NCBI GenBank assembly: GCA_021234155.1 | Contig: JAJEKV010000034.1 | Location: forward strand, 2,110,001 to 2,174,000 | DNA length: 64,000 bases | Direction of reading: 5' to 3' | Source of the DNA: Isoetes taiwanensis | Lineage: Eukaryota; Streptophyta; Lycopodiopsida; Isoetales; Isoetaceae | Shown: positions 22,611 through 35,184 of the stretch, one piece after another | How the letters are laid out: each line of letters opens with the position of its first letter | Numbering within the stretch: the first letter of the stretch is position 1 | The notes under the pieces: model-generated | Databases searched by the model: none | Seen by the model: the letters and a program-made list of their open reading frames with translations, nothing else | Told to the model about the DNA's origin: nothing | Program-made: the position numbers and the translations under genes

Positions 22611-25600
22611 GAAATGTTGAAGGTCATTTGAAGACAAAGGTACTTTTGTACTTATATTACATTTTTAATTTTTCTTCCATGCATTGCATTGAGACTTTTA
22701 TCGCATTCATTATTTGTTGCGTGTTTAAGAAGAGTCTACCTTCGCTGGAACTTATGGTAATGCATAACATTTTCAGAATTCTATAAATCATTTACATGGA
22801 CGCAGTTAGAATGTGGAAGGGTGAAAAATGTTAGACCCCTAGCAAAAACGAAATTGTAGCACTTTTAGCACTTTTTTTGTGTTTGTCTCGAATTCGCTGA
22901 TTCGCGTATAAGCGTATGGCTCCCCTTTTTTTGAAGGGACAGAATGGCATGAAGGCTCGAGAGCTGAGAAACCATTTCAAGAGGCTGATTTTGAGGCAGC
23001 TCTGAGGTAAGATGTAGGTCGGGTTTCATTTTGCTATTCTTTCATAATTTGTGATCGCTTTTGTTGGATGTATATGTATAATTAATATGAATCGTCTCAA
23101 GACCGGGTTCCCGGGTCGCTCCTTCCTATCCTATTTTATTACAATGATAGGCAGACGAGGATGTATTAATTGTCATAGCATGGTTGAAGGAAGAACTTGT
23201 AAATAGAAACATGTTTCGAAGTCTAATGCATGGTTTTTTCTCGTGCCATGATTTTAGGCTAAAATTGATCGTAGATCTCTCAAGATTTTGTAGTAAAGTG
23301 AACTTATCCGCATTTAATAGATTCTTTCTCAAAAAATCCCAGATTTCTAGAACTAACAAATGTTATCGTGGTCATCTACACCTAATGCTTTAAAACCCAT
23401 GTTTGATCATTAAATTGACGCCCCATTTTTAACTTGGTTTTCAATTAAACCCACCTTCTTATTTGTGCTCGATTTCCTTTTGAAACCACCGTTAGCAGGT
23501 TAATGGATTCCTTCTGAAGCAGCGCTTAATTTCTTCAAGGTAGCCATGGCAACAATTATTATGAAATGAATCTAAAAAATATTTTTATTGTCTTTTTCCT
23601 CGAAGCACCTTTTTATGCTAGGTAGATTGTTGTTGTTCATTTGGCAAATTTCGTGATGCTACATGTACAAAACTAAAGCATAACTTGTAGATTGTGAGAT
23701 GTTCACGCCACGAAAAAGGTAATTTATTTGGCAAGAAACTAATATGTAATGCGCGCTCCCTATACACATATTTATTAGCTTGAACATTTTTCCAGCTTCC
23801 ATTAAGCTACACAACAAGGAGGAATTCACACCCCAGGGTTTATCCAACACGCTGTGCTTTCCTGACGATCAAGAAAAAGGATGTCACCCACAAGATTTTG
23901 AATGGTATGGAAGTCCCATCTTCGTGGTGGTAAACTTCATGTTTCTTAAATCCAGCCACAATTTGAAGACTAATTGCATGATCTCATCTTTCGAGTGTAC
24001 CAGAGGCCCAAGAATTCGTGGGTTAGAACATTGTTTTGCCCGGAGCATTTGCATGGTCTCATACCGTCCGGCCCAAATGCTTACAAGGTAGATTGGCAGA
24101 ATTTGCCAGAGGTCCCCTAAAGTGCTCCAATGATATCAATAAACCGAGACGAGGTCCAACAGCTGACCCTTTTGAGGGGAACATTACCACAATTGGTTAT
24201 TGTGAAATGAAGCCGCCTTCTTTAATGGAAAAAAAAAAATGATTGAGCGATATTACGGAGAAGGAGCAAAGAACTGCCTCGAATTGAAGGCTACGGGCCC
24301 GGCTAGCAGTTAGAGTCCTTAGTCGCTATGGCAAACGCAGAAGAAAGTGATTACTTGATTTAGAAGCCACCTTTGCTGGTGATGGTGATTTTTGCTGGGT
24401 AACAAAATTACATTAAAGATGGAGGAGAGGTGCATCTTTGATGCCATGCGAAAGGTAATGCGGAACATCTTGGTGGTGATAACAATCTGGCAATAAAGAC
24501 CGAGGATTGACTTTTCAAAGATAAATTGTAAAGAAATCTGATCTTTTATGTTTTTGAGTTGTAAGAGCAAACATATACTGGTTTGGCAAGAGCTACATAA
24601 GGCAGGAAATGTCGACCAACCATGAGTAATTATAAGATGCCTCAGAGGCATGCAAAATAGCTGTGTGCTTGTGGATCCGCCTTTCGACAAGATTATCAAT
24701 TTTTTTTTGTTAGTTTATCAGTAAATCACACTTTTACCATGTTTGTTGCTTATAATCAGAAATATAGCCGCCAATGCATGGTTGATGCATGCAAGATGCT
24801 TATTCCTAGTGCTTTGTTACAAGAACTAGGCTTGTATTGCAAGGAAAGTGGTGGAGGGGATGATGATGGATTGCATGGAAGAGGAGGAAGAGCTGTAAAA
24901 ACATGTTGAAGAGAGCATGTGCAACCACCTAAAAGCCAGTAAAAAGATTGAAGAACAGCTCCTTGAATCAGAACACAAAGGTAGACTTGCTATCTTGTTA
25001 GAAAATGTAAAGTGTTCTTTTTCTCTCACTAAAAAATAACCAAGATCGAATTTAATCTCTCATTTTCATTTGTTACCGGCCGCGATACGAACATGACCTG
25101 ATATGCAAGGACTTGGGATGTTAAAATGTTTGAGAATGTTTCAGATTTCCAACTTTGATTAGCCATATCGTGCATCCACTAGGAGCTGAATTTCATGTAG
25201 CTAAACTTTTGACTTTCTTGGATGTTCCGTTAGATGGCCCCGCCACAATATCTTCCGGCCATCTTCACCACTTTCCCCGAGTTGCGTAAACATCAATGGT
25301 TATAGTAGACATCCAGAGTGTAGCAAGCTATCCATGATCAATTCATGTAAGGATCGAAAAATGGTACATATCACCACCTTTATGGATAACTCAAAATTGC
25401 AAGCCGTGAACTAGGGTGTGGTCAGAACATTAGCTTCCTCGGCTGGCTTCTTAGCAACTCAAACATACCATTGTTAACACATGCATACAGCCAACGCACT
25501 GTTGGACTACTTCCCCTTCAGCAAAAATGCTTCCCCCAGTGGTCCGCGGAATGCTTTATCTACTAAAACGTTTAGCATGTACATTTAAGCAAGTAAAAAT
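22611..25600. other. No gene recognised
   Basis: Short open frames on both strands (for example the minus frame at 24,319-24,699, 126 codons) match no family I know. There is no clear repeat or RNA gene. Confidence 0.4.
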
Positions 25601-28600
25601 CAGCACTGCGGTTCCCACCTCTGCCACAACAACAAGCAAATATCACCAATAATTTATAATGTCGACTCACCGTGATCACCTTCTTCAAAGATCTGACCAT
25701 CCACCAATTTCACGGGACGAAGCCCTCACTGTGATTAAGCCCAGTATTGCCATGTTCCAATTCTAGACTTGTTGATGCAAATTTACTATGTTTTACCCTT
25801 GCAACAAGCAATATACGTATAAGAAAAAATTCATGCGAATTTGAGTTAGTCCAATCTTTGGATCCGACGAATGGCATGAAACTTGCTCGATCCTTCTTAA
25901 TGTTGCATAATACCAAATCTCTTCAATTCTATCTACTCACCAATTTTATTTCCTTAAATATCTGGCAGAGTAAATGCTCAACTACTTTCGCTAGAATATG
26001 CTACTTATCATATATATAGGAGCTTAGTTTGAGTTAACAAAACCTAAAATGTAGACTTCTCTTCAAGATGCAATGGCTTTTTCGCAAAAGTTGGAGGCAA
26101 AAGACCACAAAGATCATGAGCGAATGGCACAATGTAATCCCTTTTTGAGCTTTCTCAATGTCATTGCCCTCTTTATCATCAAGCCCCCTTCCATCATGTT
26201 CTCCCCGCGAAAAGAAAAAATGAAATTTCTTACCGCTAAACGGTCGGGCTTACTATAACATGTTAAAACAATGAAATAACTCATGGCTGTGCCATAACCG
26301 TAAATACATAAAAATTGTATGTGTCAAACCTTTTCCATGATAACAAGCAAAATAATTCCACCAATTGAACACCGGGTGCTGTTTCAAAAGACTCGCTAAG
26401 ATATAAGAATTGTCTTGTTGCTTTGAACCGACGGGCCGCCAGACCAAATGATATGCTTGTTTACATTTGTGCACCTTCATTTTTGAGAGGAATTTAGGCA
26501 TGCTTATTTATCCTAGACAATGTTGCAACTTTTATCCTTCTTTCTCGTTCTCTTTCCATCCGACTAGCATCAAAAAATGAGCATGTTTAGATCCTTGTTT
26601 CTTGTACTTGCATTGACTAGCACCTCCATCTATAGGAGCCTTCCTAGATGATGTGGACTAATGGTGAACTTGGTAGTTCTCCGGGCCAAGTCAATCTCCC
26701 GATTCACAAAGCCTTCGAAATGTGGCCAAACAAACATTTTGAATTGTTGTTTTTACATCTCGCCTCATAGTTATGAGGTATGAAGTCTTTCAAAAACTAG
26801 TTCACCCCAAAGACAACTGGCAGTTGCTAGTACTCTTGTATGCAAGTTTGACCACCGGTTTTTCCTATTTTTGAGGTCCTCTTATCATCATATACCGCTG
26901 AACTTGGTCATGAGCCCGCAGAAGATGTAAAAGAAACAAGCATAAGCATTCTACATTTAAGATAGCATGCAAAAACATTCAAACCATTAATTCAAGGATT
27001 GGGATACAACATGGACAAACCTATATCATCCATATGCACATCCAAAATTTTTAAATCAAGACTGCTCAAACTATTTTGCTAACAAAAATGCATGCTAGTT
27101 CTCATTACTAACAAACATGCAAAGAAGAATTCTATTATTTGAAGATCAAGACCAGATATACAAATTAATCAATACAAATTGCAAAACTGCATTGTACCCA
27201 TCATATTGTTCAACATGGTCAACAACCCTAATTAGAAAGAAGATAAAACAAGCATGTAACATTAAAGAGAGCATCTAAGGAATTAATTAGAAAGTTAAGG
27301 ATTAGCAAGGAACCTGATCAAAATGTCTTCCAATCAATCATGTATTGGCGCTTTTCTTTTGGACAAACATGGAGTTTTGAAGGGCCACACTTTTTACATT
27401 GGAGCAGCATGCATTCATGCTTGTACCACCCCTCACTTTCAGCCTTAGGATATTGCTAAAGACCTCCACAACTCACTAGTAGACATGGGTACTACGCTTT
27501 AGCTAAACAACTTGTCCCGGCCACATACAACACAATTGCATGTGCACCGCACTCATGAACTTTAGAATCATTTCCTCATTTTGTTAATTGCTAACCGTAT
27601 GTAAATCGGGAGCCATGTGATGAATACAACAACATGTCTCTCGATCTTTTATCTTTCCCTACAAATTCGGGTTTCAAAGCTTCAAATGTCACAACGATAT
27701 TAAGCCCAAAGATGGTCTCTCTTGAAACGCCGAAAGAAAGCCACCTCGTGATAAGAAAAATACAATGATCACTAATTCACAAAGTGCTAACAAAATAAAT
27801 ATCTAAAAAACAATGAGATATTACCCGAAGTCCCTTCCAAGAAATGCAAAGGATGAAGCACCTTCAAGCTTAATAATGCAAATTTTTATTTTCAAGACAT
27901 TATCCTTTCCTTGTTGGGTGAAACCCCTCGCATATCACCAATAATCTACAACTACTTTCCTAATCTCATCTGAGAATCTATCACTCCTAACTCTTTCTTG
28001 TAAACATAGACCACGGCCCTTCACCTTTGTTCAATGAAAACTCTTCTATTTCTACCGTACTTTACAATGCTTCTACTCAAGTTAAAAGTTCTAGACATTG
28101 TCAACAATTGATGTTAGGATCTACAAGGTAAACCATAGCAAATGATCTAGCTCTCAACACATCACCTTCCTTGCAAATTTTGTGATTCAAACGAAGTTCT
28201 TCAAATTTTCCACAACTTTTTACTATTTTGTAATCGAATAGCATTTTCATCAACAAGATTGAGTTTCTAAGCAACATTAGAGAATACCTCGGCCTTGTCC
28301 GCAGGATGGAGGCCTCCACATATTTCTTCCACGCTTTGTTGACGTAATCAGCCTAGTTTTGGTCAATTGTTGCTTTCTTCGATCGCTAACCCTCGGCCGG
28401 GTGAATGATTCTTGCAATATCTCTATTCTTTTGTTCCAACCGCTTCTTTCTGGGCTTGAAGTCAGCCTTTCAAGATCACAATTGCAATTGTTATTGCAAC
28501 AGACAGCTTCATTGAATAGACCATCATCATTGAGCAGGTTCTCCACCAAAAACACCATTATTTTCTTCAACCACTTCTGAAATCGAATGTCTAGGGTTAC

Positions 28601-28665
28601 GCTTCTAAGGTTAGAATTGGTTGCATCATGAAGAATCGACAGGCTAAATTGGAGCAACACCACTA
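25600..28665 (-). pseudogene. Relic C: second 'GHGKG..DG' transposase-like protein (decayed, inverted)
   Basis: On the minus strand, fragments occur in the same order as in relic B: RFSDEIRKVVVDYW (about 27,980), VTFEALKPEFVGK then KIKDRETCCCIHHM (27,690-27,600; the family has 'LKP.V..LK.RNTCCC.YH' here), then KQQDNSYILASLL, FNWWNYFACYHGKGL (about 26,425-26,325) and GEHDGRGLDDKEGND (about 26,205). The HGKG and GEHDG blocks, adjacent in the family, are about 120 bp apart here. The frame 28,277-28,663 (128 codons) is upstream and could be its N-terminal part, but I cannot recognise it. Many stops mean it is dead. It faces relic B in convergent orientation about 3 kb away. Confidence 0.55.
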
Positions 28666-28669
28666 AATT

Positions 28670-31170
28670 CGTGAATTAACCGCTCTCAGAATGGTGAAGA
28701 TTGAGAACAAGCCACTAAAATTATATGTCGAACCTGGTTCTAGCCACGCATCAGAGAAAAGATCGTGCCCAATCCATTGCTTCCACTGCCTTGTAATCAA
28801 AACTAAACTCAAAAGAATATGGCCATGCATCCCAAAATTTCCCGCTCAATGCAACCTAAGCCCCTTCGATTGATGACATGGGCAAAAATTTCCAAACCAG
28901 AGCTCCAAACTTCTAGATCATTCTTGCTTTCGCCTTCCGCTGCAAATGGTACATGGAGAAAAAAACAATGAAGGGTGGTGAAGGGTAATCCGGTGATGGG
29001 CATGAAATTCTCCAAAGACAAATTCAGCACCTATGTCCACGACGCATAAATTGTTGTGGTCTAGCATTTTTGACCCGGAAAGACATATGCAATGTACCAA
29101 TGTTTTCGTGATAAATGAAATATATTTCAGGGGTTAAGCAGCTTCAAATTTGTTGTGAACGGTTTCATAGCTCATAATCTTTATTGATATGTCTCATCTT
29201 GGTCATTCCTACTATAGTTGTAGTTGTTCTTTCCTAATACGTGAAGATTTGTTCATGTTGTGTATTAAATTGAACCAATATTAGTGTGAAGATTATGACA
29301 AACTGACTCGTAAAGTTACAAAGGGGGCACATTTGCTTAGGTCGGAGGCACTTACTATGTATTTGGGTGACAATGTGAGACTTTATGGTTTCGTAAACCC
29401 TGCCTCGTGGAGGAGCAGCCGAGACCTTGTATTAACCCCGCCATGTGTTTGTCCGACAAACTATATAACAGTTCACTTTGCCCCGATTTAGGGTTCCCCG
29501 GGACATGCACAAATTAAGATACAAACTATATAACATCTTCATTTGCTTGAAGTGTACCATACACATGTTGTTGGGATTTATGAATGACTTCATCGTATAT
29601 TTCAATGGGGAAGTTGCATGCGATGTACACACGCCAATGCTCAATGTCGGCCTTTTCAAGGCTAAACCCGACGCAACCGTATTAATCGAACATGTAGATC
29701 ACGAGCAAATCATTAAAGACATGGTGAATTAGATCAATTCCGCAAAGAAACGAACCCTTTTTGTGTAGATCAAAGTTCGAAGTTGAGTTGGTTTTCGAAG
29801 TCCGCTATCAAATGAATAGTAACAAACCAAATCACCTCGGGTTTATATATCCCACAAGCATGAATGAAAAAACCATTGTTATATAAGCATTGGCATTTTT
29901 TATTTAGGTTGATTGTCTTCATGGGAAAGGGAAGAAGAAAGCCCCCCCTTCCATGAAGATCCATTCCTTGATCCATTCCCTTTAAAAATTTTTCTTAATT
30001 AATCCATATTCGACTTAACCTTTGTTAGATCCTAACATGAAATGTCTAGCATCTAGATTATTTTCCTTCTTGTGCAATGCTTCTAAATATCAAACAATCA
30101 ATACAATTTAACTATAGAACCATTGAACCATTGAATCCAAAACTCAATAGGAAAAATTTCATGCTCATCCCGCATTCGGGATATATTCGTGAATCGAAAG
30201 ATTTCCTTTGGTTTCAACCATTGGCACTAAAGGTTCACAATAATGATAATAATTAGGTTCGCCATTTAACTATTGAACCTTTATATTATAAGGTTACTTC
30301 TTTATCTTTTAATAGGTTCAAGAATGACCTTTATACCCGCCTTTTGCTCCCCTTTGCATTTCACGTGTCTTATTCCTTTTTGGCCTTATTCCTTTTGCTT
30401 CCAACCCAATTTCACCCTCTCAGGCAAAGGCAATTTTAAAAACTCATATGGATTTCCCAATACAAAAATTGGGTTTGTTCTCAGAGGAAATCTCTTTCTT
30501 TTACTAATCATATATTCTAGTTGGAGGAATTGAGAGTTTGCAATGGCAATGCTCTTACCTTTTAGTGCCTTCAAATTGATGATATAGCAAAGAGAACGAA
30601 ACCAAGGCATATTGTAATGGGGATGGGATCTAAATCATTTGCATACCATCCAAGGCATCTTTTAATTGCCTAGATCCAATATCCCAAAATTGGGTAACAC
30701 CCAATATCCTAATATAGAACATTAGGCCTAGAACATATTTTATGAAAACACCCATATAGAACATTCGATATGGGGTGCTTTCATAAAATACCCCATATTC
30801 ATAGAACATTCCATCTTTGTTTTCATAGAACATATGAAAACACCCCAACACCCCATACGAATACTCATTGTTGGGCTCGACTTTTGAGGCCTGCATTTAA
30901 GTTTGCATGCAGCAGCAGGATCGTTCACTCTTCATTTTCACTATTTCCGTTTGCAGCAGGAACGATCACTCTTCTATGGCGAGGATCAAGTTTACTGCCA
31001 GGGTGCCAATGGAGGAGTCCGTAGGCAGAAGCTAAAGTTTATGGCATTACTGATCCTATAGCTATAGAAACTTCTTCGAACTCTCTAATTAATAGCTGAT
31101 TAAAAAAAAAAATTAACTAGAATTTTCGAGAAGAAAATAAATTCCATGCTTATGGTAGAAATACATAAAT
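28670..31170. other. No gene recognised
   Basis: A plus-strand stretch at 29,330-29,470 reads SEALTMYLGDNVRLYGFVN and is coding-looking but unassigned. Near 30,700-30,850 the motif TAGAACAT recurs at least five times in direct order with partial inverted copies, next to (A/T)CACCCCA blocks. No other structure is seen. Confidence 0.35.
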
Positions 31171-31419
31171 TTAGACATTTACATTATATCTTGGATTAGG
31201 AATTGTTTGTAAGAAAAATGCATGTGGCTCATCATTATCCTTATCTGGCAAATGCTTAACATACTATTTGTACATCTCGATAAAGTCTGCTTCATAGCTC
31301 CAAATCGGTGGGCGAAAATAAGCATCATGAAACCTATTCATGGTGTTGTACCAGTTCTTTGACAGCATCTCCATAATCATCATTACGCAGTACATCATAC
31401 TGAAGACCTCCATGGAGCT
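31170..31419 (-). pseudogene. Coding-looking remnant next to duplication copy 2
   Basis: The minus strand reads ELHGGLQYDVLRNDDYGDAV and then, after a frame change near 31,338, NRFHDAYFRPPIWSYEADFI ending at a TAG near 31,265, with further coding-looking residues beyond. It is on the same strand as the FCP1/RING gene and directly downstream, so it may be a further 3' exon. I do not recognise the family. Confidence 0.35.
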
Positions 31420-31435
31420 CTGCACGTCCTCAAAT

Positions 31436-31586
31436 TCAGATGATTTTTCAGACGATTTTGTTGACGATCTTTCAAACGATTTTTCTGACGCTAAATCGTC
31501 AGGTAAAAATCGTCAGATAAATCATCAGCCAGTAGGGTCCAGGCAGTTATCTATTTTGTGAAGACTATCTGACGATTTTTCTGACG
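31436..31586. repeat. Short direct/inverted repeat cluster (CTGACGATTTTT type), copy 2
   Basis: Same cluster as at the window start, with cleaner motifs. TCAGACGATTTT, TCTGACGATTTTTCTGACGC and the inverted AAAAATCGTCAGA lie within 150 bp. The inverted forms can fold back on the direct ones. It lies at the left edge of the duplicated segment. Confidence 0.55.
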
Positions 31587-31765
31587 CGGAACAGGCATTC
31601 TCTTATAGTGCAAATCTAGAAATGATATTGTAATATAGTCACTTCTGACAACCTGAAGCATTCGATAATTAGAAACCTATACACCAAAGAAATAATCTAA
31701 AATAAAAATTATAAATGAGTAAACTAAAACTAATCAGATATGTGTGTTTTGAGATCTCGACCGCT

Positions 31766-31945
31766 AATAATTCAACTCAATTTAAAACGGTTTTTCCACC
31801 GCCTTTGTTTTTCTCAAGACCAACTCAAAGACACCGCGGATCATCTAAAAACATCAATAAAAGCCTCACAGGCCCTACCAAACAATGGATGATGCAAGAT
31901 ATTAAATCTTGACCGATCAATTCTAGTTTCTTCGATTATCATGTC
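31766..31945 (-). pseudogene. Probable 3'-terminal exon of the FCP1/RING gene (copy 2, broken)
   Basis: Counterpart of 348-528. The start (PLFGRACEAFID) is intact, but the second half is garbled where copy 1 has CAG/CTG triplets, shifting the frame before the expected stop. Confidence 0.45.
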
Positions 31946-32098
31946 CTACCTTTTCCTAATTATATGCCCAATAGTCCTAAAAGGTTATTCAAACCGCAAA
32001 AAATAGTAGAAAATCATTAGAATTAAGCTACAAAAGCAATAAAAATTTTAAATAGAAATGTGCAGGAAACATCTTCCCATTGTTTTTCTTAACCTGAA

Positions 32099-32507
32099 TC
32101 ATAAACAACACAAGCATCTCTTCCAGCTCAGATAATTGAATGTCTTCGATAGGAATGAAAGCATATAACTTTTTGAACTCTCACCAAGCATCAAATTCCT
32201 TTCTATCCCAAGTTGTAACCTTTGAAGAACAATCTTTGTCGCCATGATATACCTCATGCATGATCTGCTTATCAAGAAGCAAGAATCTATCATTCTTAGA
32301 TTCTTTTTCTGTCTCCTTTGCAGGATTCCTGAACTCTTCACCAAACCATGGTTCTTTTCCCATTTCCTCCATGAACTTAGTTACATCATCATTTAAATTT
32401 GCTTCAAGGAATTTATCCACATCTATCACCTCTTCCCCATAGACCAGAGAACCAGTAAGGTTGGGGGAAAAAGATGGATTCTCTTGCTTACCTTTAGAAA
32501 CCACCAT
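32099..32507 (-). pseudogene. Exon of the duplicated gene, unknown domain (copy 2)
   Basis: Essentially the same as 681-1,107 of copy 1, including the EFDAW-TGA arrangement and the GTTAAG donor after FMIQ. The conserved frame on both sides of the TGA argues for a recent nonsense change or for an alternative splice donor at GTGAGA. Confidence 0.45.
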
Positions 32508-33653
32508 ACTAAGGGTCCGGTCACATGAAGCTGGTAACAGGGATTCGTTGCCGTTGACAGGAGCCGAATTTTTTTGCTTGGGTCACATGATCCTGTCGAA
32601 GGAAGGGTTCCACGTTGCAAAGAAAGACCGGAAGCAAGAAAATTTGGCGCGCCTGAGTGTGATCAAGAAGAGGGATTGCTGCCAAGTGCTAGAAAATCTT
32701 CCAGCTGTCCTCATCTCTGAGATCCCTGTTGACGGCAATGCTTCCAACCGATGCAGAAGCCCGCTGAACGGATTGCTATCAACAGGGCTTCTTCCCTGTC
32801 AAAATTTGGCATGTGACCCCTTCCATTTCTACGATTGACGGCTTGTGAACCCTGTTGACAGCATCACCGTGAGGGCACTAAACTGAAGATTGTGGCCAAA
32901 TTCTCTTGTCTGGAGGTGAATCGGCTGCAAAGAAAAGGAGCTGCAGTCTCATCTAAGGTCCAACAGTGGATAGACCGTGTGCATGCAACCCATGATATAC
33001 GGAGATGCACATAGAAGCTCATGGCGATGACCTTCATGTTCAGCTGATGATGCCTTTGCATTCATGATCTTCTATCTTCTGGGCTATATGGATTTCTCGA
33101 CCACCCGCTATATGGCTTTCTGGCCACCCGGACAAATTTTTGTGTAAATGATGTTTTTTGTGTAAAGAAGTTTTGGATTTAAGCTTTTCTAAAAAGTGAA
33201 CTTTTTCTCAGAAGCTCTTGAATGAGTAACTTATGATTTCAATGTAAACACTTGATACATATGATAATATATTAATTTTTCTCCCATGAAGTGTTCTATC
33301 TTTTTATACCCTGCATGCAATATTTCTCCCTCATTTGATCCCTCAAGATTTATCTTTGTTTTACACTTGCATGAGGTAAACCCTAAACCCCGAAGTTGAT
33401 CCTCCGTGTTTAACTTTATTTTTAACACAAGTAATAGTTCACCGGGCGGTGTAATGCAAGGTGTTGGATCTTTATGTTGATTATTTGCATGAATTGTATA
33501 GGCTAGATTAAGGTGTTTGTAGGACGTTGTTAGGTCGGTGGGCGATTCTTTGGCCGGGGTTTGTGTGAGTTAAGCGGCTATAAAATAGGTTGTTAAGGCG
33601 CGCTTTGTTGGCTGGGTTTGTGTGAGTTAAGTGGCTATAAAATAGGTTGTTAA

Positions 33654-33810
33654 GTGCAGAGACTGATACAAATTAAGCATGATGAGAAACCAAAAGACTT
33701 TGATGTTAGAGTCTCTAAACTTGCAAGCAAAATAAGTCCTAAACCTCATGAAAAGGATACTATAACTTGGTTTGTCCAAGGATCCCTTCATAATCTGGAA
33801 TCACCCCACA
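33654..33810 (+). pseudogene. Gag-like fragment (copy 2)
   Basis: Same fragment as 2,226-2,400, antisense to the FCP1/RING gene and preceded by the 55-bp tandem pair. The two copies agree through FVQGSLHNL and then diverge by indels at CAG triplets. Confidence 0.35.
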
Positions 33811-34005
33811 AAACGATGATGCGCAGAAACAAATGCATAAACAAATGCAATGTATGATTTTGAAATCTCTGGTTTGAGAATAAAATACAATGTTTATAAG
33901 AAATGCATCAATATCAATACAATGATTCCAAATCAATAACAAATCATGTTAACTTACATTATAATCTGATAAAAGCAAAATCAGAAAGAATGTAAAGTGA
34001 GAGAG

Positions 34006-35109
34006 TTATATTGAATAAATCGAAGCAATTACAACAGAATTCTTGTCAGTAATACTGTATTTCTTCAGAGTATCAACGGCTTTCTTGGAAGCCTTATCCA
34101 GAAAGTTAGTTAATGGATTGGCCTGAACATACACTTCCACATTCTCAGCTTCTAACAGTCCTTCCAGCCATGGTTTTAGATGTTCAGACAAGAAGTCACC
34201 ATCTCTTCTAGATGGTTGATAAGTGTTAGGGCATACCATCGTATGTGGACTGTTCTTAAAACCACGGTACAACATATCATCAATTAGCAATGTGTTATGG
34301 TGCATCCATGCTCCCTTCATTTTAGAATAAACCTTGCTCAACTCCTTCAATAAAATAGGCTTCCTATCAACTTTGAATGCCGTATTTGTGCACTTCCTTG
34401 AAGACCATGTAAACTGTAAGCTTTCTCGAACAGCTTTTTCAAACATTTGATTTAGAATAAGATTAGTTGCAGTGCTGCTCATTGTTGTCTAAATGGCAAT
34501 CTTGAAGTTATCCATGCACCACTCTAGAAGCTCCTTAGCCTTCGGGCGCAATACATCTATCTTTGTGTGATTAAGGTGCTTTAGTTCTGCACCATCCATG
34601 ACACAACTTGGCAATGGCTCAGTATTCTCAAATAGCTTCAGCAAGACTCCATCTAGCTCAAAAATCAAAAGCTTCTTATGCGACTTCATCCTTTTGTTAC
34701 ATGGAGACTTGGAACGGCTCCTAAATACTTCGCTACATTTAATTTTCTTCCTTGCAGCCATTAGAGGCCTTGCATTTCCTGGAACGAAATGCTTTAAATA
34801 AACAAATACAAAACACTTCATACAAAAAAAAAACAAAGAATTACCAGGTGAAACAGATTCTTGTGATTGTGTTCGATGAGATGTCTCTTTCTTTGTCTTC
34901 ACAACTGGACTACATGATGAAATGGGAAGACTACCATGGGTTTCAATGGCCTTATTATCGTTTGCTGCACCAACAAACTTTGATTGAGACAAAGTAGCCT
35001 TCCCATTGACAACAAGCGGACTGCCCACATTCAGTTTATTTCCACAAGGTGATGAAGCGGTGTCGCTCACATCTTTCGCATGTTGCGGTCTCTTTAACTC
35101 TACAAGCAT
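34006..35109 (-). pseudogene. FCP1/NIF-type HAD phosphatase-like domain, copy 2 (one stop, otherwise open)
   Basis: Two minus-strand frames, 34,489-35,109 and 34,006-34,482, are in the same reading frame and separated only by a TAG (34,489-34,491). A 66-bp GT..AG intron (34,779-34,844) splits the first. Seen: HAD motif I as KKLLIFELDGVLL, then KELLEWCMDNFKIAI-stop-TT, CTNTAFKVDRKPILLKELSK, HHNTLLIDDML and DGDFLSEHLKPWLEG. This is the order of the FCP1/SCP/NIF domain, whose members dephosphorylate phospho-Ser/Thr, classically on the RNA polymerase II tail. The family has Trp-Thr where the TAG falls (TGG to TAG). Motif I starts with Glu instead of the nucleophile Asp, so even a read-through product would probably lack activity. 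Both defects call for care; host pseudogene or element cargo are both possible. Confidence 0.8.
34779..34844 (-). other. 66-bp intron in the FCP1-like exon (copy 2)
   Basis: Donor TCACCTG/GTAATTC at 34,845/34,844 and acceptor TTCCAG/GAAATGC at 34,779/34,778. Removing it joins S-P-G-N-A-R-P in frame. The unspliced reading is also open, but adds a Phe-rich stretch (LFFFCMKCFVFVYL) that does not look like protein sequence. Copy 1 has lost the AG acceptor. Confidence 0.75.
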
Positions 35110-35184
35110 TACAGAAAGCTAAATTGACAACATGTAATAACAAACACATAAGTTTTGTAGAAACCTAGTTTGTCCAAACATGCA

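Noticed and set aside
34482-34491. Stop-codon readthrough or U-to-C RNA editing to rescue the FCP1 frame
   Set aside because: Editing TAG would give CAG (Gln), not the expected Trp, and such editing is known from organelles, not nuclear genes. Readthrough has no visible signal.
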